Shown piece after piece: positions 19,134-27,325 of a stretch of DNA of 64,000 bases (positions are counted from its first letter, which is position 1; every line of letters begins with the position of its first letter). A program made the translations under genes and the position numbers. The notes under the pieces were generated by a model that saw nothing but the letters and a program-made list of their open reading frames with translations, was not told the DNA's origin and made no database searches. The stretch is from contig CP133595.1 in the NCBI GenBank assembly GCA_031200235.1, positions 1,884,877-1,948,876 of the forward strand, written 5' to 3'. Source of the DNA: Cuniculiplasma divulgatum (GTDB taxonomy: Archaea > Thermoplasmatota > Thermoplasmata > Thermoplasmatales > Thermoplasmataceae).

Positions 19134-19886
19134 TCAATATGAAGCCAACCACTTCCCGATGTATGATTCTACTCGATCAAAGTCAGGTATTTTACCAAAT
19201 ACCAAAGGCTTCAACTCCCTTGAGAAAAGTTTGCTTCTGGTTCCCAATTCCTGAAGAAACTGTTCGGAATCGAAACTTATGCCGTAGAAAGCAAGTTTTC
19301 TGTTAACCAATTCAGCATTAAACTTAATTTCTTTATTATGAATCAAATAATAGAGATCAAATATGTCTCTGCCTTTCTCACGTGTAAGGATCGCCCTGAC
19401 TTTTTCGCTCCCAACCTCATCAAGATTCATTCCGGACAAAGTTTTTACCGGAATATCATACTGGGGAAAGTCTATCTTCAGTGGCATGCCTGGAAGAAGG
19501 ACCTTCTCCCTACCACTGACCTCCGCATAGATTGCACATCTATCTTTATTACTGGTATGCAATGGTCCATTTATCATGAATCTGACTGAAATCCCATGTT
19601 CATTGTCTTTGATTCTCTTGATCTCATTTTCGTATCCATAGAGTCTCAGGGAACTCGAGATAAATGCCGGGAAGTCCTTCTTGATAGTTCCTCTGGCAGT
19701 GAAGTCAAGAACTTCTGAAAACCTGCTCAGCCCATGAAATAACCAAAGATAAGTTCCACCCTCGAAGACAAGAGGATAGTCGGAAACGATGGTGAGGATA
19801 AGGCTCTGGAGATAATGTTTCTCCTGTTGCTATGGCCTCATCCCGAAGAGTTTGGAGATCTCTCTTAACCTTTGCGAATCAATCAT
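19134..19886 (-). pseudogene. abiEii: AbiEii-type nucleotidyltransferase toxin, interrupted by an in-frame TAG
   Basis: One frame runs from the ATG at 19886 to the stop at 19134 (250 sense codons plus stop), broken only by TAG at codon 19 (19830-19832). It aligns with AbiEii/DUF1814 toxins: EKHYLQSLIL, then FEGGTYLWLFHGLSRFSEVLDF, then KVRAILTREKGRDIFDLYYLI. The nucleotidyltransferase motif needs DxD after GG, but the first Asp is Val (V59-L-D61). The stop and the lost metal ligand together indicate an inactive toxin. The start overlaps the antitoxin gene by four bases. A shorter product from the ATG at 19577 would lack the catalytic core. Confidence 0.75.
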
Positions 19887-20461
19887 TCCGCAACCTCTAG
19901 AAGCTTTAGTTTTCCCTTTCCAGAAAATTTCTCCAGATATGATTTGAATTCACGGATTTTCCTGTTATGGAGATATGTTTGCAGGTCTTCCGATGAGAAA
20001 TAATTAAGGTAATATCCATCAAGCAATGCCTTTTCCACTGTAGCAATAAAGCAATAACTTTCTCCAATGGTGTGGCGTTCATAGCCAAACATGAGCCCGT
20101 GGGGAATCCTATGGTATTCAAGTCCAAGATTATCATAAGTTATGGAATTTACCGGAGTCACAGACTGGACTCTGTGTGGAACCTGCTGTGAAACGTTATG
20201 GAAAAGTAAGGCAGAGGACAGAGATATGTATGAAGGTTCTATAAGCTGCGATGCTATAACAAAATCATTGTCTATGAAAGAAATTTTCCCTCGAAGCAAA
20301 CGCTTTGCAACTCCATTCTTCCACAGCCTCGTCAGGTACACCGAAGCGGTATTGAAATCCTTGCCAATGAGGCTGGACAGCTGTGCTGTATTATAGACAG
20401 CCCTGTGAGAATTTACGGCCATTTCTTTGATTTTATACAGAGTTAGTTCCTTCGTTATCAT
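19883..20461 (-). CDS. abiEi: AbiEi-type antitoxin / transcriptional repressor
   Basis: This 192-residue protein has an N-terminal winged-helix segment (residues about 20-65, including FNTASVYLTRLWKNGVAKRLLRGK). A C-terminal AbiEi-type domain follows, with YISLSSALLFHN and VEKALLDGYY. In AbiE systems this protein represses its own operon and counters the AbiEii nucleotidyltransferase. It overlaps the downstream toxin gene by four bases, the usual operon order. The reading frame is intact although the toxin is broken, so it may persist as a repressor. The family call is good; activity is not shown. Confidence 0.75.
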   Translation of the reverse strand: MITKELTLYKIKEMAVNSHRAVYNTAQLSSLIGKDFNTASVYLTRLWKNGVAKRLLRGKISFIDNDFVIASQLIEPSYISLSSALLFHNVSQQVPHRVQSVTPVNSITYDNLGLEYHRIPHGLMFGYERHTIGESYCFIATVEKALLDGYYLNYFSSEDLQTYLHNRKIREFKSYLEKFSGKGKLKLLEVAE

Positions 20462-20635
20462 CAGTCCGGTTTAACGATATTGTTCATACGGAATGACAAT
20501 ATAAACTTTGCAAATTTCCAGTTGTTTTTCAATTCCTGAGGTTACTGTGCATGATTTCGAATTGGTAATTGTAAGAGGATGTAACCTGAATAAAAGAAAA
20601 ATGAAACAAATCAAAAAATGAATTCTGATAAATAT

Positions 20636-21415
20636 TTATGACACTGAACTGACTGAAACAACAATCGGGATACTGATGCTTGAACCTGCATAGTTATTGC
20701 CGGCATCAGTTGAGAGTCCTATGTAGAATGAATAAGTGGCAGAACCACCGTTTCCAAGAGGTATGTTGAAATTCGAGAACAACGATCCAAGTGCGTATGC
20801 GTAGCCCGTCTCAGCTGGAGAAGAAATACCAGTGGACAGGCCACTTTCTGTAGTTGCGGCCAAATAGTCGCCTGCAGCTGAAAGTCCACTGATCCCTGAC
20901 AGAGGATTAGCAGTGAATACATCATCTGAATTGAGGGAACCTGTTACATTGCTGAGATTAACGTTTACACCGGTCAATGTCAAAGCATTCAGTCCAGTTG
21001 TGCTGATCACTGGATCTGCGAATTCAATTCCAAGTGGGCCTTTGTCCTCAAGCACAAGATTGATCTGTACCCAGTCGCCTGGTGAAAGCTGGCTCACATT
21101 CACCCAATAAACAACGTTCTGTGCCCCAGACGATTCACTGGGAACTGTTGCCAGATTGGTCTCTTTATTGACGGGATAAACCTTGCTGTCATTCAAATAA
21201 GCTGTATTCGTGTTGCTTCCAAATCCGCCTGTGACTTTTACGCTGGTGTACTTTGAATATCCGGAATACAGTGTTGCATATTCATTTACAGAGATATGTC
21301 CAGCGGTTGCTGTTACATTTGTTGTTACGTCTCCACTGAAGGTCGAGAATGCCAGTGCACCTCCCATGACAACCAGTACAGGCACCATTACTAGAGCAAA
21401 CAACTTTCTATTCAT
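20636..21415 (-). CDS. Secreted TasA/camelysin-like protein 1
   Basis: This 259-residue exported protein has a signal segment at residues 4-22 (LVMVPVLVVMGGALAFS) followed by STFSGDVTTNVTATAGHIS. This is the typical start of SipW-dependent TasA/camelysin-type proteins, and of the related archaeal bundling-pilus subunits. The mature part is rich in Ser, Thr, Gly and Asn with regular beta-strand spacing and no cysteines. A ribosome site AGGAG lies seven bases before the ATG. It is the second of a tandem pair. T-rich sequence after the stop probably ends transcription. A role in surface fibres or biofilm is inferred from the family. Confidence 0.65.
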   Translation of the reverse strand: MNRKLFALVMVPVLVVMGGALAFSTFSGDVTTNVTATAGHISVNEYATLYSGYSKYTSVKVTGGFGSNTNTAYLNDSKVYPVNKETNLATVPSESSGAQNVVYWVNVSQLSPGDWVQINLVLEDKGPLGIEFADPVISTTGLNALTLTGVNVNLSNVTGSLNSDDVFTANPLSGISGLSAAGDYLAATTESGLSTGISSPAETGYAYALGSLFSNFNIPLGNGGSATYSFYIGLSTDAGNNYAGSSISIPIVVSVSSVS

Positions 21416-21480
21416 TTAAATACTCCTGAGGGCAGATTTTTAAGATCCACCCTCATTGCATTAAATATTTTGTAGTCCAC

Positions 21481-22155
21481 TTATGCAGCAGATGTCACAC
21501 TTGCGGTTAGTGTAAGAGTTCCTGAAGTCATCCCTGCATCACTGCTGGGAGCATTGCTAGTCAGTCCCACATAAAACCAGAAGACTGCAGTTCCACCAGG
21601 TGCAAGAATGCCAGATGGTTCATAGGTTGAGCTCGTTGTATACGCATTACCAGGATAGATGGCAAATTCCGACAGTCCACCATAGGCAAAGCCTGCTTCC
21701 CCCGATGTTGTTGCAACAACTCCATTGGTGCTTGAGAACGTTGCTGGTACCCAAAGCGATCCTACACTAGAGAAAGACATTGCACCAAGATTCACTGCAG
21801 ATGAACCTGTGTTGTTAATGGCAAAGATCAGTGAGACGAAAGCACCAGGGGCAAGATTATTGACACTGACTGAGAAAGTTGCTTCGCTAGATCCACTCAC
21901 GGCTGAGATGGTACCTAGTTGCTCAAGCGGTGCAACACCAGCAGCAGTCATCCCTACGCCATTAGGACCAGTTATTGTTACTACGGTATTTGTTGCATTG
22001 TATAGGGCAACATTTCCTGCTTCCGATAAGCTGAAGGTTGCAGACGAGGCTGTTACATCTGTGGTCACTGTGCCTGTAAAGGCTGAGAAAGCGAGGGCCC
22101 CGCTCATCACAACTAATACTGGCACAAGCGCCATTACTAACAATTTCTTGTTCAT
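21481..22155 (-). CDS. Secreted TasA/camelysin-like protein 2
   Basis: This 224-residue paralog shares the start NKKLLVMALVPVLVVMSGALAFSAF and then GTVTTDVTASSATFSLSE. I chose the ATG at 22155 because it places the signal peptide at the N-terminus and follows a GGTGA site. A TATATATGG-like box lies about 35 bases upstream. The mature domain is Ser/Thr/Gly-rich and ends in LTASVTSAA. The tandem arrangement suggests the two proteins assemble together at the cell surface, as with major and minor fibre subunits. Confidence 0.65.
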   Translation of the reverse strand: MNKKLLVMALVPVLVVMSGALAFSAFTGTVTTDVTASSATFSLSEAGNVALYNATNTVVTITGPNGVGMTAAGVAPLEQLGTISAVSGSSEATFSVSVNNLAPGAFVSLIFAINNTGSSAVNLGAMSFSSVGSLWVPATFSSTNGVVATTSGEAGFAYGGLSEFAIYPGNAYTTSSTYEPSGILAPGGTAVFWFYVGLTSNAPSSDAGMTSGTLTLTASVTSAA

Positions 22156-22209
22156 TTTGTTTTCACCAAAATTGTATGAGTTGTGCCATATATGAGATAA
22201 GTGAAACAA

Positions 22210-22746
22210 AATTATGTAGGGAAAATATGTACAAAAGATACAGAAAGGAATTAAGAATAGTTTACACCGAACTTATATTGCACCAGACGTCAGTCATAAA
22301 CTGATTGTTGAAAAGAGGTTATGGTGCCAGCAGTGAGCTACTATTATTACTACTTTATTCGTATTATGGAAATGCCGTTAAGCGCATATGACGTTATCAT
22401 TCGGAAAAGTTCTGCATTGGGTTGATAGGTTACAGGCCCTTATCGTGGAAGGATCAGCGGTATTCAAGATCATCTCATAGGAAAAATCGCAATGTTGTTT
22501 ACCAGGTTGCCATAGGCTTACATAAAATGAGCAAAAAAAGCTCAAATATTCAGAGATGAGACGAATTGCAAATGGATCATAAAGATGGGAACAATGAAAA
22601 GAACATACCCATATGTGATAGTAAATTTAAGCCCGATAAATTACTTGAAAAGGATGGAAGGAGATGAGATAAAACGTTTGGATATCCTTTGATGGGTGCA
22701 TCGTTGATGAAGCAGGAACATCTGACACTTTATCGTGTAAAGGGAG
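22210..22746. other. Non-coding region, no feature recognised
   Basis: About 540 bases separate the promoter side of the secreted-protein gene from the 3' end of the pRiA4b-like gene. No frame on either strand has coding character, and no repeat, tRNA or known RNA was recognised. It may carry distal regulatory sequence for the secreted proteins. Confidence 0.4.
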
Positions 22747-24135
22747 TCAGCTTTCCATATTTTTATACTTCCTAACTGCTTCATCCGCAGATTGCAGATC
22801 AAATTCCTCCGGATCATATTCACCAAGCCATTCCATTGTGGATTCATGCTCTGGATCGGCAGGATCTGAAACTACTTTCAACATATTCTGATATCCATAT
22901 GCCCCGCCACAATCTTCTGGCGGGCCGTTTCTCTTTCCTCCAATGCATGCCGGTAAACTCATGCTCTGATCGTAAGGAAAAACTTTTTGGACCAATATAC
23001 TGTGCTCCCAGTTATCGCCATAATCGTACGTGTAGGAAAATTTCGAGCCCTCTCTTAATGCCAGTTGCGCCAGCTTTGTTTCCCTGGAATCAATGTCATC
23101 AGGAAACTCATCATCCATCTGGTCTGGATTTGCATAACGCTCGCTTCCGATGTTAAATTCGTAAAGATGATAATTATACCACCCGAATGCAGCCTGAATG
23201 ATTAGATGCAGGTCGTGAAGTGTTGTTAACGATCTTACAAGCAGCTTCCTCCATATTGGAGGAGAAATGCCTTTGATTGCAACACGAAGCTGGTAAACAT
23301 CACTGATCTCTGCCCTTGAATGCGTTATTCGACTTCCTTTGTCATTCGATCTCTCATTGTTGGGAACAGGCTTTTCCACGTCCCTCTGCTTCCCTTTGGA
23401 TTTCATCAGATCTCCCTCCAGAATTTCTGTGATATCTGTTTTTTTAAGAACGTGATAAAAAAGGTCCTTTCTAAACTGGTTTGAAAACATAACGTAAATC
23501 TTCTCCCCAACAAGTGACAGGGTACAAAGTGTTGTTGTTATTTTAACAGGCTGATATATTCTGCTATCATAAAATTGTATTTCGATGGGATTTCTGTCCA
23601 TGCCGTCAACTGATTGTGTTACTGTTATGTCCATTCCCATGAACCTGAGCCTGAAATCGCTTTCTTCAAGATGCTTCAGAAATGCCATGAGCCGCATGAT
23701 AACTAAGAAATCATTCAGCTTCACGGAAAACGGGCGTGATGAAAGTGTATTCACAACGGGTTTTCCGCCATGAAGTGGATTTTTCTCAACTGGAATTTTC
23801 AAGTTGCGCAGGAATTCGATCCGCTTTTCAAGAGTTTTGTTGGTGTTAAGCAGATACTCATTCATGATCCTCTGTAGAGTTGTAGCAGTGAAGAAGTCTG
23901 TATCCACTTCAACAACTTTATTGTATCTTTTTTCTTTGTTATTTCTTATGAATTCAACAATGGGCGCCGGCAGTGAGCCGCTTAACTCGGCAGGTGTCAG
24001 CCCTTCCTTGTTGACCGGAACTAGAAAATTGAAGTATCGCACTGCCACATTCATAGCTCCTTCTATATCGTGAGTAATATCATACTCCTTATCAGGCATC
24101 AATATCTGAAAATCCACGCCCCTGATATGCGCCAT
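22747..24135 (-). CDS. Protein with C-terminal pRiA4b ORF-3-like domain
   Basis: This is a 462-residue protein. Residues about 279-455 carry the plasmid pRiA4b ORF-3 signature: VYQLRVAIKGISPPIWRKLLV, then TLHDLHLIIQAAFGW, then HLYEF, TYDYGDNWEH, and CIGGKRNGPPEDCGGAYGY near 120-137 of the domain. The N-terminal 270 residues are a separate, probably folded domain I do not recognise, joined by a charged linker (KSKGKQRDVEKPVPNNERSNDKG region). The pRiA4b domain is widespread on plasmids and chromosomes, and its function is unclear. Its combination with a long N-terminal part is uncommon in my experience. Confidence 0.75.
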   Translation of the reverse strand: MAHIRGVDFQILMPDKEYDITHDIEGAMNVAVRYFNFLVPVNKEGLTPAELSGSLPAPIVEFIRNNKEKRYNKVVEVDTDFFTATTLQRIMNEYLLNTNKTLEKRIEFLRNLKIPVEKNPLHGGKPVVNTLSSRPFSVKLNDFLVIMRLMAFLKHLEESDFRLRFMGMDITVTQSVDGMDRNPIEIQFYDSRIYQPVKITTTLCTLSLVGEKIYVMFSNQFRKDLFYHVLKKTDITEILEGDLMKSKGKQRDVEKPVPNNERSNDKGSRITHSRAEISDVYQLRVAIKGISPPIWRKLLVRSLTTLHDLHLIIQAAFGWYNYHLYEFNIGSERYANPDQMDDEFPDDIDSRETKLAQLALREGSKFSYTYDYGDNWEHSILVQKVFPYDQSMSLPACIGGKRNGPPEDCGGAYGYQNMLKVVSDPADPEHESTMEWLGEYDPEEFDLQSADEAVRKYKNMES

Positions 24136-24270
24136 ATCTATAACCTCAAATGTCCTCAGATGTTTGCGGGTATATTAATTTCACTGATTAGACCCGGAGT
24201 AGTTTAGCAACCGCTGCTGTGGAAGCAAGCTAAGAACTTTGTTTTTCACATTCAAAGCCACGTTCGACCA

Positions 24271-24290
24271 TAGACTTTTTATAAAGTCTA
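24271..24290. promoter_or_regulatory. Short inverted repeat in intergenic region
   Basis: TAGACTTT (24271-24278) and AAAGTCTA (24283-24290) form a perfect 8-base dyad around TTAT. It lies between the leftward pRiA4b-like gene and the rightward MFS gene and overlaps a TATA-like TTTTTATA. An operator is possible. No partner is known. Confidence 0.3.
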
Positions 24291-24381
24291 CTTAGTATGT
24301 GCCTTAAAAAGGAACATTAACTGAAGGTGTTGGTTGTTTTATCATAGTATTTAACATTTAAGGAATGGGTATTTTATACTG

Positions 24382-25761
24382 ATGATTTGTAATCTTTTCA
24401 AGGCAAACGATGAAAGAAACGAGGTAAATGAAATTATAGCCAGAGCCAATAGGATACCTGTCTGGTCTTTACCGACAGCCTTTTTGGCAATTATTGGCCT
24501 TGGTTATTTTTTCACGTTCTACGACATTTCGGATATCGGTTTGGCGATGCCTGCCATTGCTTCGCAGTTTCATATTGGGGCCTCCACAAGCCTCTTCATT
24601 GCATTATCAGTTGGACTGATAGGTTATGGGATAGGATCTTACATTATTGGCAGCACTGCAGATGTCTTTGGCCGTTATCGTTCAATGATATTGACAATGG
24701 CCCTCACTGCCTTAGGCTCATTTGGAGATGCGATTTCCGTTAACGTGCCTGAGCTGACCATATTCAGGTTTATCACTGGTCTTGGTCTTGGCGCAGACCT
24801 GAATCTTGTATCAACATACATCAGTGAATTCGCACCTCCGTCGGTAAGGGGAAAGATAACAGTCTACACCTTTCTGGTAGGAATTCTGTGACAGGCAGTC
24901 ACGCCTTTCATTGGATTGAGTCTTGTTCCTGTTTTTTACAACGGCTGGCGCTGGTTATTTGGAATAGGAGCAATAATTGCCGTGATCGCACTGATATTGA
25001 GATTTGAGCTTCCAGAATCTCCCAGATGGCTTGCGACCAGAGGAAAGAACCTGGAAAAGGCAAAGAAAGTTCTTGAAATGATGGAGGCAAATGCCATAAA
25101 GAAGGTTGGAAAGCTCCCTGAACCGGATATCTCTTCCGTTGTGGTTGAAGAGCAGAAATTTCCGACGCTGTATCTGTTCAAAAGACCATACTCATCTCGA
25201 CTCGCACTTTTGATTTTTGTCTGGTTCTTCTGGTATATTGGAAATTATGCGTTCCTTGGGGATGCTGCAACTCTCCTCTCTGCGGCAGGCTTCTCCGTGG
25301 CTAAATCCATACTCTACATCGCCATAGGTGCAATTGGATATCCTGTTGGAGCTCTGGCAATGCTGTATACAGCTGATAAGATGGAGAGGAAGTACATCAT
25401 ATTCATTGACACAGTTGTCTGGTTCATAGGGCTGCTATTGTTTGCAACAATGAACCATATAGCTTTGTTTGCCGGATCATTCCTGGCTTCCATGGCACTT
25501 GGAATGTACCTTCAGGTGGCATATACCTTTACGGCTGAAAACTATCCAACAAGGGCAAGGAGTTCCGGTTTCGCTCTTACTGATGGAATAGGCCACGTGG
25601 GAGGAGCATTTGGAGCTATAATATTACCTATAATTGTAACAGCATTCTCCTTTGCGGTGGGCTTCAGTTTCATAGCGGTAACTGGGCTTATTGCAGGGGT
25701 TCTTGTGCTGGTTGCTGGTACAAAAACAACCGGGCAGACCCTGGAGGCTGTTTCTGCGTGA
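24382..25761 (+). pseudogene. MFS transporter (sugar/organic-acid type) split by one in-frame TGA
   Basis: A single frame of 460 codons encodes a 12-helix major facilitator, interrupted only by TGA at 24889-24891. The first part contains helices 1-5 and the loop-2/3 motif STADVFGRYRSM. The second part resumes at once (QAVTPFIG) and runs through PESPRWLATRGK, typical of sugar-porter MFS, to the C-terminus. The stop replaces a codon such as TGG or GGA within helix 5. TGA is used as a normal stop elsewhere here, so recoding is unlikely. The frame is otherwise clean, so the mutation is recent or a sequence error. Confidence 0.75.
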
Positions 25762-25934
25762 CATCCATGTAGGCCGCGGATATTCATTTTTCATTCTAAC
25801 CTATATTATTTAACATATGGTTACAATTCTCTTTAGGAGAGTATTTCCAGCTCAGATTGAGAAATATCTTGATTAATCCTGATGATATTGTATCTCTGTT
25901 CAAATTAAACCAACGAATCTATCCGAATAAAAAT

Positions 25935-26213
25935 ATGTGGGAACTGTGACCTCCTCTCCCAGCTTTCGCAGGGAGCTTCCCACTTCAAAGGTTGCTGGCG
26001 GAATCTCCATGGGCTTGAAATCCCCCCGGTCCGAAGGTACTCTGTCCCTCACGCTAAGCCATCTGCCTTTACGGATGCAGGCACGCATGAAACAATATGC
26101 TATCCGACCTGTTTCACTTCTGTCTGCCAGCGGACAACACGACATTCTGGGGGAAAATAATAAGCTTTTCGCTCGCTTTAATCCCCTATCTTGCGATAGG
26201 GGAATTCCCACTC
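25935..26213 (-). mobile_element. IS200/IS605-like end pair with TnpB-tail remnant, copy 2
   Basis: This is the second copy of the element at 10929-11200, in opposite orientation. On the minus strand it starts with GTGGGAA, then a perfect hairpin CCCCTATC-GCAA-GATAGGGG (26183-26202). It ends with a hairpin with GAAA loop (25956-25975) and TTCCCAC, so the ends carry a 7-base terminal inverted repeat. The tail DFKPMEIPPATFEVGSSLRK matches the tail in copy 1 residue for residue at most positions, but a one-base deletion upstream disrupts the frame. The transposase body is missing. It lies directly next to two small-protein genes. Confidence 0.6.
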
Positions 26214-26237
26214 ACAGATGTTAAATTTCTTTAAACG

Positions 26238-26504
26238 TCAGATTCTCTCAATGCCAAATGAAATGCCAAGATCGCTGACCAGCAGAATCAGGCATAATTC
26301 ATTATCTGTAATGATTCGGATAGCAACATCGTTGTATGAATCCAATGTTCCCTCGAAGGCTTCGGTTATTTCGAATACCTCACCATTAGCCCGTCTACAT
26401 GGGAATGAAAAAGCCCTCTCAGGTCCATGATCCAGAGGAAATATTCGAAGCCGTGATCCCTTTCCGACATTGGACATCAGTGACAAGAAGAAATCTCCAT
26501 TCAT
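26238..26504 (-). CDS. Small conserved protein, divergent Sm-like-barrel candidate (paralog D)
   Basis: This 88-residue protein follows paralog C after five bases on the same strand. It keeps the family layout in weaker form: KGSRLRIFPLD, a central Cys, EAFEGTLDSYND and a late Cys-Leu pair (ELCLILLV). It lacks the YPCL/YYCL block and the YGD segment, so it has diverged from the others. Tandem placement suggests the two proteins may form a hetero-oligomer, which is inference. The gene ends 25 bases from the IS605-like remnant. Confidence 0.5.
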   Translation of the reverse strand: MNGDFFLSLMSNVGKGSRLRIFPLDHGPERAFSFPCRRANGEVFEITEAFEGTLDSYNDVAIRIITDNELCLILLVSDLGISFGIERI

Positions 26505-26509
26505 GGAAA

Positions 26510-26776
26510 CTACCCCATCTGTACCACATTTTTTAGTTCATTTATGTCTACTTTCAAACAGTAGTATTTGTCGGTTCTTATGTAAACATAAGTTCCGTCA
26601 AAATCTTCCAGAACTCCCTGAAACGGTTCAGAAAGCTCTATTGGCATTCCTTCTCTTCCGTAACACGAGACTGCATATGCAGTGAAAATATCTCCATAAG
26701 TAGTACTCATAGGATATACTGCAATTTTTGCACCCTTGGGTATTCTTCGTACTCGCAGCACAATTTCCTTCTCCAT
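26510..26776 (-). CDS. Small conserved protein, Sm-like-barrel candidate (paralog C)
   Basis: This 88-residue paralog is clearly like A at 11526: GAKIAVYPMSTTYGDIF, a central Cys, ELSEPFQGVLEDFDGT, then IRTDKYYCLKVDI and ELKNVV. The segment PFQGVLEDFDGTYVYI is the most Sm1/Hfq-like in the family. A TATA box ATTAAATATAG lies about 29 bases upstream of the ATG, so the mRNA is probably leaderless. A 17-base palindrome sits just upstream of that box. It is the first gene of a two-gene unit with paralog D. Confidence 0.6.
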   Translation of the reverse strand: MEKEIVLRVRRIPKGAKIAVYPMSTTYGDIFTAYAVSCYGREGMPIELSEPFQGVLEDFDGTYVYIRTDKYYCLKVDINELKNVVQMG

Positions 26777-26799
26777 GTGGACGTACTTTCGAAATCTAT

Positions 26800-26831
26800 A
26801 TTTAATGATATTATACGTGCACAGTGCACGT
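26800..26831 (-). promoter_or_regulatory. Promoter with adjacent 17-base palindrome for the paralog C/D unit
   Basis: On the minus strand the box ATTAAATATAG (26800-26810) is preceded by the near-perfect palindrome ACGTGCAC-A-GTGCACGT (26815-26831). The dyad abuts the position where TFB binds upstream of the TATA box, so a bound regulator could either help or block initiation. Its GC-rich sequence stands out from the AT-rich surroundings. Confidence 0.55.
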
Positions 26832-27039
26832 GCGTTAACTTTAAGTTGAACAATGAATACCGCGGCAGTAATAATGTTCTATTTCTGGTCTGAAAGCCGG
26901 ATAATTAACAGATATTGACAAAGTAACATAATTATCAATATGTCTAACAGTTAAAGTTATCCCGACGTAAATTGAGTTTAATTCATTCTTTTCTAACTAA
27001 TAAAATAAAAAATAGAATTTAACTGGGTCCAGTGAGATA

Positions 27040-27324
27040 TCAGACATTAAGTGCCCGAAAAAGAAGCAGATAGCCGATCAGTGAAATCGAATTGATCACA
27101 AGAAGCACAGAAGCGAGCCATGCCCCGTATCTCAAGGAAAGGAAATAATATATTATGACTGCTATGAAGGAATCTGACATCAATATGGCGCTGAGGGTCA
27201 TGATATTACCGAGGGCTCTTGATTTCATGGTTATGTAGCTCCTTATATACAAAATCATTACAAATGCAAATACTACCATTGCAGCAACTAGAACCACCAT
27301 ATTTGCGATCCATAAAGGTCCCAA
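27040..27324 (-). CDS. Small membrane protein downstream of a winged-helix regulator
   Basis: This 94-residue protein has three predicted hydrophobic segments (residues about 5-28, 40-62, 68-90) and basic residues in the first loop (RSYITMKSR). It begins one base after the stop of the winged-helix gene, so the two are translated together. The family is not recognised. Pairs of a small HTH protein with a three-helix membrane protein are common in archaea and suggest a membrane-linked sensor, though nothing in the sequence shows the signal. Confidence 0.6.
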   Translation of the reverse strand: MGPLWIANMVVLVAAMVVFAFVMILYIRSYITMKSRALGNIMTLSAILMSDSFIAVIIYYFLSLRYGAWLASVLLVINSISLIGYLLLFRALNV

Positions 27325-27325
27325 T

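Noticed and set aside
19830-19832. TAG in the AbiEii gene as a pyrrolysine codon
   Set aside because: No pyrrolysine genes are seen, pyrrolysine is not known in Thermoplasmatales, and the catalytic Asp is also lost, so simple decay is more likely.
24889-24891. TGA in the MFS gene as selenocysteine or a recoded tryptophan
   Set aside because: No SECIS-like structure was noticed, a membrane helix of a transporter is an unlikely selenocysteine site, and TGA ends many genes here.
25900-26211. 103-residue open frame inside the second IS605-like remnant
   Set aside because: It is the remnant's own sequence read through a one-base deletion; only its tail matches the tail of the other copy.
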